Origin: Thiorhodococcus drewsii AZ1
GTDB lineage: Bacteria; Pseudomonadota; Gammaproteobacteria; Chromatiales; Chromatiaceae
Length of the DNA stretch: 64,000 bases
NCBI RefSeq assembly: GCF_000224065.1
Contig: NZ_AFWT01000017.1
Coordinates: forward strand, 60,392-124,391
Reading direction: 5' to 3'
Below are positions 38,161-47,595 of this stretch, piece by piece; position 1 is the first letter of the stretch, and each line of letters starts with the position of its first letter. Position numbers and translations under genes: made by a program. Under the pieces are notes generated by a model. The model was not told where the DNA came from. It saw only the letters and a program-made list of their open reading frames with translations, and did not search any database.

Positions 38161-41100
38161 TCAGGACGACGCCGCCAGACGCACCGCCTCGTCCACATCG
38201 ACCGCCACCAGACGCGACACGCCCGGCTCGTGCATGGTCACGCCGATCAGATGATCGGCAATCTCCATGGTCACCTTGTTGTGACTGATGAAAATGAACT
38301 GAACACGATCCGACATAGAACGCACCATCTCGCAGAAACGACCGACGTTGGCATCATCCAGCGGTGCGTCGACCTCGTCCAGCATGCAGAAGGGTGCCGG
38401 ATTGAGTTCGAAGATGGCAAACACCAACGCCACCGCCGTCAGCGCCTTCTCGCCACCGGACAGCAGATGGATGCTCGAATTGCGTTTGCCGGGCGGGCGC
38501 GCCATGACGGTCACGCCGGTCTCCAGCAGATCCTCGCCGGTGAGATCCATATAGGCATGACCGCCGCCGAAGAGACGCGGAAAGAGCTGCTGGAACCCCT
38601 GATTGACCTGATCGTAGGTCTCCTTGAACCGATTGCGGGTCTCGCGATCGATCTTGCGGATGGCCTGTTCCAGGGTATCTAGCGAACGCGCGATGTCGTC
38701 ATGCTGCGCATCCAGATAGACCTTGCGCTGCGACTGCTCCTTGAACTCGTCGATCGCCGCCAGGTTGATCGCACCCAGACGCTGGATCCGCGCCCCAACC
38801 CGGCTCAGCTCTTCCTGCCAAGCCGACTCGGTCGCGCTCGGATCGAGCGACTGCAGCACCGAGGCGGGTACTGTGTTTGACTCGGCCAGCTGCTCCTCCA
38901 GGGTCCGCCGACGCACCAATCGCTCCTGACGCTCCAACCGCAAGCCGTCCAATCCGCTCCGGTCCGCCTGCACCTGCTGCTCGGTACGCTGACGCTCCTG
39001 CTCCAGACCACGCACCTCGGCGTCCAACGCCTCGCGACGGTTGCGCGCCTCGCTCAAGGACGCCTCGACCTCGACACGCAGCGCGAGCTGTTCGTCGAGA
39101 CGCTCCCGCTGCTCCGCCAACGGCTCCACGCCCTCCTCCAGCGCCATCACCAGCGTTTCGCGCCGCTCATGGAGCTGGATCTGCTGCTCGCGGGCCCGCT
39201 CCAGGCTCTCGCAGGTCGCCAAACGGGCCGCGCGGTTGGACTCGACCTTGACCAGAAGCCCCTGAGCACGGTCGCGACTGACGCGCTCGCGCTCGCGCGC
39301 CTCGCCGACCCCGAGACGCAAACGCTCGCGCTCGGCCGACATGGACTCGCGCCGTTCGGCCAGGGCATCGACCTCGGCGAGCAGGTCGTGCAGACGCTCG
39401 CGCGCCTCTTCCATCTCGGCGATCGACTCCGCCTCCTGCGCCCGCAGTTCCTCGCGCTCCAGTTCGAGCGCGCGCTGGCGCTCAAGCAGATGCTCGCGCC
39501 GGGTCTGAATGTTGCTGATCTCGGAGCGGACGACCGAGCGCTCGCGCTCGCCCGCCGTCAGGTCGCGTCCGACGGCATCGAGGACCTGATCCAGCTCCAG
39601 GCGCTCGGCACGCCGTCCCTGCTCCTCGTCCAAGAGCGCAGACTCGCGCTCCCGTAGCGACTCGATCTCGACACGCAGCGCCTTGATGGCCTCGGCGCGC
39701 TCCAGCACGCCACCAGTCGGCACCGATGCCGGTGTCGCCAACCAGTTCATGCCGACCTGGACGCCCTCGCGCGTAATCCAGCGCTCTCCGGGACCCAGGG
39801 CCGAGCGACCGACCAGGGCCTCGGCCAGCGACTCGGCGACACGCGCACCTTGCAGCAGATTGGCAAGCGGCCAGGCGGAGCCCGCCCGCGCGGCCAGGGC
39901 ATCGGAACCGACAGCATCGCCCGAGCCAGACCCCGCAACACCCGTATCGAACAGCATCAGGCCCGGAACCAGATCCTCCGGGGATCCGACATGGGACTCA
40001 AGCCCCGTGGTACCGACAGCGCGCAGGGCGTCACCAAGCAGGGTCTCGACCGCGCGCTCCCAGCCGGATTCGACCTCCAGCTGATCGACCAGACGCGGCG
40101 CATCGGCCAGCCCACGACGCTCCAGCCAGGCCGCGCAATCGCCCTCGGGATCGGCGAGCGCCGCGTCCTGAAGCGCCGTCTGGGAGGCGAGCCGACCCTT
40201 GGATTCCTGAAGCTCGGTGCGCAGTCCGTCAAGCTCGTCGGTCAGGCCGCGCAGACGTTCGTCGAGTTCCGCAAGCTCGGCGCCATGACGCTGGCGATCG
40301 TCCGACAGGGACTCGATCCGTTCGGTCAGCCCAGACTCGCGTTCGGTCAGATCCTCGATACGCTCGGTCAAGGGCACGATATCGAGACGCGCAAGCTCCT
40401 CCTCGACACGACGCACACGCTCATGATCGCGCCCGATGGATTGCTCCAGCGCGTTGATCCGCGCCCGCTCCACCTGCGCCTGCTCGGCGGGCTTGGCGGC
40501 GGCCTGATTGAATCCGTCCCACTCGGCCTCCCAGCCCTTGAGCCGGTCCTCCAGTGTCATGAGCTCACCGGCCGCCTCGCCCAGCTCGGACTGGGCCGTG
40601 TTCAGCTCGGGTTCATGCTGAGTCAGTTCCGCATCGATCTCGGACAAACGACGCTGATCGCGCTCCAAATGCCGATCGGCCTCGTAGAGTTCCTGTTCCA
40701 GGCGGACCAGCTCCGCCTCGCGACGGCCACGCTCCTCGTTGGCGAACTGGATCGCCTGCTCGACGCGAGCGATCTCGGTCCCAACCGCATAGAAGCGCGC
40801 CTGGACCTCGTTGAAAACCTCGGACGCCGTCGTGTGATCGGCGCGGCGCGCCTCGATATCGGCCTCCAGGCGGCGCTGATGGGTCAATCCGGCCTCGGTC
40901 GCCATCTCGGCCTCGCCGAGCCGGCGATCCATGGTCTGGATCTCGCCATCCAGGATGCGCCAGCGCAACGCCTTGAGTTCCTGTTCCAGACGCCGCTCGT
41001 CCGCCTTGAGCTGGGTGTATTTCTCGGCGGTCGCCGCCTGACGCTCCAGGTGCTGGAGCTGCTTGCCAACCTCTTCGCGCAGATCGTTCAGACGATCGAG

Positions 41101-41670
41101 GTTCTCGCGCGTATGGCGCATCCGGGTCTCGGTCTCGCGACGGCGCTCCTTATATTTGGAGATACCGGCCGCCTCCTCCAGGAAGAGACGCAGATCCTCG
41201 GGACGGGCCTCGATGATGCGCGAGATCATCCCCTGCTCGATGATGGCATAGGAGCGCGGCCCCAGACCGGTACCGAGGAAGAGATCCTGGATGTCGCGCC
41301 GACGGCAGCGTGCGCCGTTGAGGAAATAGGCCGACTGGCCGTCGCGCGTCACCTGGCGCTTGACCGAGATCTGATTGAAGGCCGCGTACTCGCCCCCGGC
41401 GGAGCCATCGCTGTTGTCGAAGACCATCTCGATGCTGGCCACACCGACCGGCTTGCGTCCGGTGCTGCCGTTGAAGATGACGTCGGCCATGGACTCGCCG
41501 CGCAGCATCTTGGCCGAGCTCTCGCCCATGACCCAGCGCACCGCGTCGATGACGTTCGATTTGCCGCAGCCATTGGGGCCGACCACCCCCATCAGGTTGC
41601 TCGGAAATGACACCGAGGTCGGGTCCACGAAAGACTTGAAGCCGGCCAGCTTGATCTTTTCAAGCCTCAT
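38161..41670 (-). CDS. smc: Chromosome segregation ATPase SMC
   Basis: A 1169-residue SMC protein. N-terminal Walker A GVVGPNGCGKSNVIDAV, long coiled coil (about 170-500), hinge region (about 510-660), returning coiled coil (to about 1010) and the C-terminal lobe with LLSGGEKALTAVALVFAIFE and Walker B FCMLDEVDAPLDDANVG. It organises and segregates chromosomes. The gene starts a minus-strand cluster smc-zipA-ligA. The N-terminus MRLEKIKLAGFKSFVDPTSV confirms the start. Confidence 0.97.
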   Translation of the reverse strand: MRLEKIKLAGFKSFVDPTSVSFPSNLMGVVGPNGCGKSNVIDAVRWVMGESSAKMLRGESMADVIFNGSTGRKPVGVASIEMVFDNSDGSAGGEYAAFNQISVKRQVTRDGQSAYFLNGARCRRRDIQDLFLGTGLGPRSYAIIEQGMISRIIEARPEDLRLFLEEAAGISKYKERRRETETRMRHTRENLDRLNDLREEVGKQLQHLERQAATAEKYTQLKADERRLEQELKALRWRILDGEIQTMDRRLGEAEMATEAGLTHQRRLEADIEARRADHTTASEVFNEVQARFYAVGTEIARVEQAIQFANEERGRREAELVRLEQELYEADRHLERDQRRLSEIDAELTQHEPELNTAQSELGEAAGELMTLEDRLKGWEAEWDGFNQAAAKPAEQAQVERARINALEQSIGRDHERVRRVEEELARLDIVPLTERIEDLTERESGLTERIESLSDDRQRHGAELAELDERLRGLTDELDGLRTELQESKGRLASQTALQDAALADPEGDCAAWLERRGLADAPRLVDQLEVESGWERAVETLLGDALRAVGTTGLESHVGSPEDLVPGLMLFDTGVAGSGSGDAVGSDALAARAGSAWPLANLLQGARVAESLAEALVGRSALGPGERWITREGVQVGMNWLATPASVPTGGVLERAEAIKALRVEIESLRERESALLDEEQGRRAERLELDQVLDAVGRDLTAGERERSVVRSEISNIQTRREHLLERQRALELEREELRAQEAESIAEMEEARERLHDLLAEVDALAERRESMSAERERLRLGVGEARERERVSRDRAQGLLVKVESNRAARLATCESLERAREQQIQLHERRETLVMALEEGVEPLAEQRERLDEQLALRVEVEASLSEARNRREALDAEVRGLEQERQRTEQQVQADRSGLDGLRLERQERLVRRRTLEEQLAESNTVPASVLQSLDPSATESAWQEELSRVGARIQRLGAINLAAIDEFKEQSQRKVYLDAQHDDIARSLDTLEQAIRKIDRETRNRFKETYDQVNQGFQQLFPRLFGGGHAYMDLTGEDLLETGVTVMARPPGKRNSSIHLLSGGEKALTAVALVFAIFELNPAPFCMLDEVDAPLDDANVGRFCEMVRSMSDRVQFIFISHNKVTMEIADHLIGVTMHEPGVSRLVAVDVDEAVRLAASS

Positions 41671-41686
41671 GAGTTAAGGAGCCACA

Positions 41687-42361
41687 TTACTTGAACAGCC
41701 ACCAGACCTTCTCGTTAGCGGAAAAAACGGGCTTATAGTGACGAACCGCGCTCGCCTTCGTAACCCTTTTGATCTGATTGTCGAGCAGCAGCGCCCGCCC
41801 CCCGACCTCGGCCAATAGGACGGCGTGTCCGACATTCAGGTTGAGGTCCATCACGGCCACCAGATTCAGCTCATCGTTATCGAAACCCAGCGCGCGCAGA
41901 CTCATGAACTTGACGATCGCATAGTCCTCGCAGTCCCCGCTCTTGTCGAAGAACTCACCGGGCGTCGCCCAATAGTCGTCCACGCCCCAATTGACGGGAT
42001 CCGTGATATAGCGCCAGCTGTTGGCGAATCGATTGACCTCCTCGACCTGGGTCAAGCGATCGCGCCCCTTGAGTCGGTCGATCAGCGCCTTCCACTCGGT
42101 ATAGGGGCAATTCCCGCGACCTCGGGACCGGCAATTCACGTCTTTTCGCTCTTCCTCCCGATAGCGTTTCAGCAGGGTGTTCCACTTGGGAATGGGGCGC
42201 AGATCGGTGAATTTCTTTCCGGTACGCCCGAACACATGACCGGTCGCCAAACCCGAATCCGCGCGCACCGAGCACATCGGTCCGAGCGCAAACAACATCA
42301 GGGAAAGGAACAGACAGAGCAGACGATGGGACCAGGGGCCGGGGTACGAGTGAATCGCCAT
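41687..42361 (-). CDS. LapG-like periplasmic transglutaminase-type cysteine protease
   Basis: A 224-residue protein of the bacterial transglutaminase-like cysteine proteinase (BTLCP) family. The signal peptide covers about residues 12-34. The catalytic triad is visible: Cys in SGDCEDYAIVKFM, His in NVGHAVLLAEV and Asp in LLLDNQIKRV; WKALIDRLKG and NRFANSWRYITD are further family marks. In Pseudomonas, LapG cuts large adhesins and is held by the c-di-GMP receptor LapD. Here the divergent neighbour is a membrane receptor with a degenerate HD-GYP domain rather than a LapD. No large adhesin gene is in the window. Confidence 0.9.
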   Translation of the reverse strand: MAIHSYPGPWSHRLLCLFLSLMLFALGPMCSVRADSGLATGHVFGRTGKKFTDLRPIPKWNTLLKRYREEERKDVNCRSRGRGNCPYTEWKALIDRLKGRDRLTQVEEVNRFANSWRYITDPVNWGVDDYWATPGEFFDKSGDCEDYAIVKFMSLRALGFDNDELNLVAVMDLNLNVGHAVLLAEVGGRALLLDNQIKRVTKASAVRHYKPVFSANEKVWWLFK

Positions 42362-42532
42362 TGCGGTGGATTGGACGCTCGGCTCATGCTAGAAACAATG
42401 GCATGATTCGCTCATGGGAAAGGTCGGCTGACATCTCTGGCAGGACGGTGTCGCCATGATAGCGCCAAACCAGGGCCGAACGGCAATTCGGGATGACGCG
42501 CACGCCCCAGTCGCTATCCAGGAGTTGGAACA

Positions 42533-44647
42533 GTGAAGAAACAGATCTATGCCGTCGCAACCCTCATCGCGACCATGCTCGTCGCATTCTACGGCATCCT
42601 GCTGCTCGACTCCTCCGAGCGCGATCGCGACATCCAAAACCTCCAATCGCAGATGAGCCTCGTCGTCGACAGCCGGGCCGAAGCCCTCAACGACTGGCTT
42701 CAGGCCCAGTACGCGGTACTCGGGGCACTGGCCGACAATGCATCCCTTCAACTTTATGTGACCGTAATCGGCATGAGCGGCGCGAACCAGCCGCTGGAGG
42801 AGGATCCGGCCGAGCGCGATTATCTGCGCAACCTGTTGAACGCCAAGGCCGAGCAATTCGGTTTCCTCCCGGAGCGCATCGCCGCCAAGCTCCCGGCCAA
42901 CACCAGACCGCTGGACACGGCCGGACTCGCCCTGCTGGACCCGACGGGAGGTGTCATCGCCTCATCCGACGGTATGCCGCCGATCGAAGGCCGCCTCAAG
43001 ACCTTTCTGGACGATACGCCCCTGACCGAGCACGGCCTGCTGGATCTCTTCCCAGGCCGAGGGACGCATCCGACACTCGGCTTTCTCGCACCCGTCTTCG
43101 GAGAAACCGAGGAAGGAAAGACCCAGGTCATCGCCCGCGTCCTCGGACTCCGTCAGGTAGACGAGCGCTTCTTCGGCGCGATGAAGCAACCGGGTCTAAC
43201 CGCCAAAACGGCCGAATCCTATCTGATACGACGCGACGGCAATCGCATCCAGTATCTGACGCCGCTGCACGACGGCAGCGAGCCGCTGTCGAAGACCCTG
43301 GCCATCAACTCCGAGCGACTGGTGGATGTCGCCGCCTTGAGCGAACCGGGTCGCTTCCACGAGGGACTGGACTATGCGGCCAACGCCTGCTTCGCCGTGA
43401 GCCGCCAGATCCTCGACACGCCCTGGACGCTGGTACACAAGATCGATCGCAGCGAGGCATTGGCCCAGAGCGATGCTGACCGAACCACACTGTTCAGCGT
43501 CCTGAGCCTCGTCTTGGTACTGTTCGGCGCGGGACTGATCGTCGCCTGGCGCTACTCCACCTCCCTGCGTGCCGAGGAGGCAACCCGCGAGGCCGAACGC
43601 TTGGCGCAACGCTACAAGGAGTCCTCCGAGCGCTTCGAGTCCATTTCACGCTTCCTCGATATCGTGACGGACGCCCAGCCCCATGCCATCTTCGTAACCA
43701 CCAGTGACAATACGCTGTCCTTCGGCAACGAGCGCATCGCCGAGATCAGCGAGATTCCGAAACGGGAGCTTGAGGGCCGCAGCCTGATTGGACTGCTGGG
43801 ACAGGAGCGAGGCAGCGCCTATAACGCCATCAACCAGCAGGTACTGGCGACGGGGCGTCCAATCCGCGAAACCTCCCGCTTCGCGGATCAAAATGGCCAA
43901 GAGCAGGTCTGGCGCTCCTTCCACTGTCTGCTGGAGACACAGGATGGCGCACAGCCACGGGTACTGACCACGATCGAGGACCTGACCGATCTCATGCGCG
44001 AACGGGCACGCAGGGAACGCAACACCCGACAACTGATCGAAACGCTGGTGGGACTGGTCGACGAGCGAGATCCGGACTCGGCCCATCAGTCACGCTACGC
44101 CGCTCAGGTCGCGCGCAAAATCGCAGAGGAAATGGGACTCGAACGCCCCCTGATCGAAACCGCCGACCAGGCGGCACGACTCGCCAATATCGGCAAGGTC
44201 CGTATCCCGCGCGCACTGCTCACCAAGGACGAATCGCTCAGCGAAGACGAACTGCGCATCGTCAGACAGTCGCTGGACGAGGGTCCAAATCTGCTGAAGG
44301 AGATCGAGTTCGACGGACCGGTGGTCGAGACGCTGCGCCAGATCAACGAGCGAATCGATGGAGCGGGCAGACCCCACGGACTGAAAGAGGACGCGATCCT
44401 ACCGACGGCGCAGGCAGTGGCCGTCGCGAACTGCTTCGTCGCGCTCCTGAGCCCACGCGCCTTTCGCGACCCCAAGTCGTTCGATGAGGCGGAAGCCATC
44501 CTGATGCAGGATATTGACCGTCGTTTCGACCGACGCGCCGTCTTCAGCCTGCTCAACTACCTCAACAACAAGGGCGGCAAAGAGACCTGGGCCGAGATGA
44601 CACGACTTCATGGAACCCCAAGGCCATCGAGCTCGCGCGACACCTGA
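42533..44647 (+). CDS. Membrane receptor with periplasmic sensor, PAS and degenerate HD-GYP domain
   Basis: A 704-residue protein with a GTG start (GGAG at -10). N-terminal helix (AVATLIATMLVAFYGILLL), a periplasmic Cache-like region (about 30-310), a second helix (SVLSLVLVLFGAGLIVAW), a PAS-like domain (about 375-490) and a C-terminal HD-GYP-like domain. Canonical residues are lost: HD is AN (ARLANIGKVRIP), HHER is INER, GYP is GRP (INERIDGAGRPHG) and the Asp of the DxFD motif is absent. It should not hydrolyse c-di-GMP but could bind it. Divergent from a LapG-like protease. Confidence 0.85.
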   Translation: MKKQIYAVATLIATMLVAFYGILLLDSSERDRDIQNLQSQMSLVVDSRAEALNDWLQAQYAVLGALADNASLQLYVTVIGMSGANQPLEEDPAERDYLRNLLNAKAEQFGFLPERIAAKLPANTRPLDTAGLALLDPTGGVIASSDGMPPIEGRLKTFLDDTPLTEHGLLDLFPGRGTHPTLGFLAPVFGETEEGKTQVIARVLGLRQVDERFFGAMKQPGLTAKTAESYLIRRDGNRIQYLTPLHDGSEPLSKTLAINSERLVDVAALSEPGRFHEGLDYAANACFAVSRQILDTPWTLVHKIDRSEALAQSDADRTTLFSVLSLVLVLFGAGLIVAWRYSTSLRAEEATREAERLAQRYKESSERFESISRFLDIVTDAQPHAIFVTTSDNTLSFGNERIAEISEIPKRELEGRSLIGLLGQERGSAYNAINQQVLATGRPIRETSRFADQNGQEQVWRSFHCLLETQDGAQPRVLTTIEDLTDLMRERARRERNTRQLIETLVGLVDERDPDSAHQSRYAAQVARKIAEEMGLERPLIETADQAARLANIGKVRIPRALLTKDESLSEDELRIVRQSLDEGPNLLKEIEFDGPVVETLRQINERIDGAGRPHGLKEDAILPTAQAVAVANCFVALLSPRAFRDPKSFDEAEAILMQDIDRRFDRRAVFSLLNYLNNKGGKETWAEMTRLHGTPRPSSSRDT

Positions 44648-44661
44648 TTCGACGAATCGAC

Positions 44662-45444
44662 ATGCTAGGATTTTTCAGAAAACGCAGAGACCCAACCCCA
44701 CCTACGATCCCACCGAGCACGCCGCCGGGGACACGCATCTACGCCGTCGGCGATATCCATGGACGCTACGATCTGCTGCTCGCCCTGCAGGAAAAGATCC
44801 TGGCGGATGCCACTGAACAGGCGAACGTGCATAAGATCGCGATCTATCTGGGAGACTATATCGATCGCGGACCGGACAGCCGCAAGGTCGTGGAACACCT
44901 GCACTCGAACCCCTTGCCCGACTTCACGTCCATCCACCTGATGGGCAACCACGAGCAATCGATGCTCCGCTTCATCCGCACTCCCGAGCATCACGCCAAC
45001 TGGCTGCAATTCGGCGGATTGGCGACCCTGACATCCTACGGCGTCGGCTCAAGCGCGCTCGGGTCGGATACAGAGCTGATCCAGATGGCAAGAGAACTGG
45101 AGATGCAGATCCCCGAGCCTGAGCGCGTCTTTCTGGAACGACTGGAGACCTATCGCGTATTCGGGGACTACCTTTTCGTCCACGCGGGGATTCGCCCGGG
45201 ACGCCCGTTGGAATCTCAGGAGGTAGAGGATCTCTTTTGGATCCGAGAAGATTTCCTGCGCCACACCAAGCCGTACAGCCACGTTGTCGTACATGGCCAT
45301 CACGTCACCGAGGAACCGGTCGTCAGGGACAACCGCATCGGCATCGACACAGGTGCATTCGCCACTGGATGCCTAACCTGTCTCGTGCTGGATGGGGAAG
45401 CGCGTCGCTTCATCGATACCCGAGAGCCAGAGACAATCGACTGA
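44662..45444 (+). CDS. PP2A-like serine/threonine metallophosphatase
   Basis: A 260-residue calcineurin-like phosphoesterase with all metal-binding motifs in order: GDIHGRYD, GDYIDRGPDSR, GNHE, LFVHAGIRPG and VVHGHH. These match bacterial PrpA-type protein phosphatases. It follows the receptor gene by 14 bases and may act downstream in the same signalling pathway. No membrane segment. A bidirectional terminator follows. Confidence 0.9.
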   Translation: MLGFFRKRRDPTPPTIPPSTPPGTRIYAVGDIHGRYDLLLALQEKILADATEQANVHKIAIYLGDYIDRGPDSRKVVEHLHSNPLPDFTSIHLMGNHEQSMLRFIRTPEHHANWLQFGGLATLTSYGVGSSALGSDTELIQMARELEMQIPEPERVFLERLETYRVFGDYLFVHAGIRPGRPLESQEVEDLFWIREDFLRHTKPYSHVVVHGHHVTEEPVVRDNRIGIDTGAFATGCLTCLVLDGEARRFIDTREPETID

Positions 45445-45459
45445 CGACATACAAAAGAA

Positions 45460-45492
45460 AAAGCCCGTTGGATTCAATATCCAACGGGCTTT
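45460..45492. terminator. Bidirectional intrinsic terminator
   Basis: A 13-bp perfect stem AAAGCCCGTTGGA (45460-45472) / TCCAACGGGCTTT (45480-45492) with a 7-base loop lies between the convergent phosphatase gene and tRNA-Ser. On the minus strand it is followed by a T-rich run (TTTTTCTTTT), so it is a good intrinsic terminator for the tRNA. Confidence 0.9.
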
Positions 45493-45497
45493 CAATA

Positions 45498-45588
45498 TGG
45501 CGGAGAGAGAGGGATTCGAACCCTCGATAGGGTATTAACCTATACTCCCTTAGCAGGGGAGCGCCTTCAGCCACTCGGCCATCTCTCC
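45498..45588 (-). tRNA. tRNA-Ser (anticodon GCU)
   Basis: The minus strand reads GGAGAGATGGCCGAGTGGCT at the 5' end, pairs with TCTCTCC at the 3' end and finishes with an encoded CCA. The anticodon loop CTGCTAA gives GCT, and a long variable arm (about 45530-45550) and the GGTTCGAATCC T-arm are present, so this is a class II tRNA-Ser for AGC/AGU codons. Length 91 nt. Confidence 0.96.
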
Positions 45589-45605
45589 AAAACATGCATC
45601 GTTTA

Positions 45606-45688
45606 TGATCGCGTTACCAGTTAAGAACTGATAGATACTTAGCTGGTTGGCATTTAGACGACGTCTAGAATACCAGATAACGCGATCA
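45606..45688. repeat. 83-base inverted-repeat region upstream of tRNA-Ser
   Basis: TGATCGCGTTA (45606-45616) and TAACGCGATCA (45678-45688) are exact inverses. Between them is a second hairpin-prone word set (CCAGTTAAG...CTTAGCTGG) and a near-palindrome TAGACGACGTCTA. The segment lies between csrA and the tRNA and may be a small mobile remnant or a folded RNA processing region. Confidence 0.6.
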
Positions 45689-45737
45689 CTTTCGATCAAG
45701 GCTGGCCACTATATCAGGTTCAGCCCTGCGTTTCTAG

Positions 45738-45956
45738 TCAGTCAAGCTGACCGGCGTGACTTTCGACACTAGCGCCTTCGCCAGCCTCAGCCTGCTCCCT
45801 TTTGATCCGCTCGTAAATCTCTTCACGGTGAACGGCCACATCACGGGGCGCATTGACGCCGATCCGCACTTGATTGCCTTTGACGCCCAGAACGGTCACG
45901 GTCACTTCGTCACCGACCATCAGCGTTTCGCCAACCCGGCGAGTCAATATCAACAT
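45738..45956 (-). CDS. csrA: Carbon storage regulator CsrA
   Basis: A 72-residue RNA-binding regulator starting [20 protein letters not shown] with [20 protein letters not shown], both invariant regions intact. It binds GGA motifs in mRNA leaders. It has a strong ribosome site GGGAGA and a separate 260-base upstream region from lysC, so its own promoter is likely. The C-terminal tail after residue 60 is variable in the family. Confidence 0.96.
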   Translation of the reverse strand: MLILTRRVGETLMVGDEVTVTVLGVKGNQVRIGVNAPRDVAVHREEIYERIKREQAEAGEGASVESHAGQLD

Positions 45957-46216
45957 TTTATTTCTCCCTACGTTCCCTTATCCGCAACGATGATTCCCCG
46001 CCCCGGCTTTCCGACCTCTTCGGTACCGCTCGGAGGGTTAAACCACCCCCAGACCAAGAATGAGAGAATACTCACCTTGGAATTCTATCAGCAGCTGCCA
46101 TGAGATCGCCATAGCAGCTGCAGCTTGACAGTCTCAGTTAGTTTGGCCGACAGCAACGAATGCAAGAAGGCTGACATCCGTTCCGACCAGTGGCTGCACC
46201 ATGTTTGTGACCAGCA

Positions 46217-47446
46217 TCACGCGGCGCTCGCCTGATCCAGCCCGAATGCCTCGTGCAGCGTGCGCACACCGAGTTCCAGATACTTTTCATCGACCACGAC
46301 CGAAATCTTGATCTCGGACGTCGAAATCATACGAATATTAATGCCTTCCTGGGCCAGCGCCGAGAACATGCGGCTCGCGATACCCGCGTGGCTGCGCATA
46401 CCGACCCCGACCAGCGAAATCTTGACGATTTGGAGATCGCCCAGTACCTGACGTGCACCCAGCTGCTTGGCCGACGCCTCCAAGATCTCCATCGCGCGCG
46501 CATAGTCGTTGCGGTGGACGGTGAAGGTGAAATCCGTCAGCGCCTCCTGCGCGGCGATGTTCTGGATAATCATGTCCACTTCGATATTGGCAGCGGCGAT
46601 CGGCCCCAAAATCTGGTGCGCCACGCCCGGCTGATCCGGCACGCCAAGCACGGTCAACTTGGCTTCGTCGCGGCTGAACGCGATTCCAGCAATCTTGGCG
46701 TTTTCCACGGCATCTTCCTCGAAGGTAATCAATGTGCCCTCTCCCTCGCCGAAGCTGGAGAGAACGCGCAAAGGGACTTTGTACTTTCCGGCGAACTCGA
46801 CCGAGCGGATCTGCAACACCTTCGATCCCAGGCTTGCCATTTCGAGCATTTCCTCGAAGGTGATCCGTTCGAGCTTGCGCGCCTTGGGCTCGACCCGAGG
46901 GTCGGTCGTGTAGACGCCATCCACATCGGTGTAGATCTGGCACTCATCGGCCTTGAGCGCTGCGGCAATCGCGACCGCCGAGGTATCGGATCCACCACGA
47001 CCCAAGGTCGTGATGTCGCCAAGCTCGTCGATACCCTGAAAACCGGCGACCACGACCACATGCCCGGCGTCCAAATCCGCCTTGACCCGTGCTGCATCGA
47101 TATCACGAATGCGCGCTTTGTTATGTGCGCTATCCGTCAATATGTGTACTTGAGCACCTGTATAGGAACGCGCCGGACAGCCCTGAGCGGACAGTGCCAT
47201 GCTCAGGAGCGCGATGGTGACCTGTTCACCGGTCGACATGAGCACGTCGAGCTCGCGTGGCTCGGGGCGCTCCTGAATCTGTCGTGCGAGTCCGATCAGA
47301 CGATCGGTTTCGCCGGACATGGCGGACAGCACCACCACGACCTGATTCCCCTGATCGCGCCAGCGCTTGACGCGCTCGGCCACGGCCAGGATCCGCTCGG
47401 CGCTGCCGACGGAGGTTCCGCCGTATTTCTGGACGATCAGCGCCAT
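46217..47446 (-). CDS. lysC: Aspartate kinase
   Basis: A 409-residue enzyme phosphorylating aspartate, the first step to lysine, threonine and methionine. The N-terminal kinase domain has IVQKYGGTSVGSAERI and DVDGVYTTDPRVEPKARKL; the C-terminus has two ACT domains (ITVLGVPDQPGV-like segment about 265-330 and ISLVGVGMRSHAGIASRMFS), so allosteric feedback is expected. The length is typical of the monofunctional alpha subunit. It lies between alaS and csrA as in many gammaproteobacteria. Confidence 0.95.
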   Translation of the reverse strand: MALIVQKYGGTSVGSAERILAVAERVKRWRDQGNQVVVVLSAMSGETDRLIGLARQIQERPEPRELDVLMSTGEQVTIALLSMALSAQGCPARSYTGAQVHILTDSAHNKARIRDIDAARVKADLDAGHVVVVAGFQGIDELGDITTLGRGGSDTSAVAIAAALKADECQIYTDVDGVYTTDPRVEPKARKLERITFEEMLEMASLGSKVLQIRSVEFAGKYKVPLRVLSSFGEGEGTLITFEEDAVENAKIAGIAFSRDEAKLTVLGVPDQPGVAHQILGPIAAANIEVDMIIQNIAAQEALTDFTFTVHRNDYARAMEILEASAKQLGARQVLGDLQIVKISLVGVGMRSHAGIASRMFSALAQEGINIRMISTSEIKISVVVDEKYLELGVRTLHEAFGLDQASAA

Positions 47447-47595
47447 CGACCGCCCCTACCCTGCAGGTCGCCTTGCATCTTTCTCAAATACCCAGACGGA
47501 AATGCGCACAAGAAGTGCACCATTGAAGAAAGGCGAGCGGGCGAGGGCCCACTCGATTCATTAGATTCGGCCATGCCGTCGGACTCCAGAGACGG

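Noticed and set aside
39850..41610. Open frame of 586 codons antisense to smc
   Set aside because: Mirror of the coiled-coil codon usage of smc; no domain.
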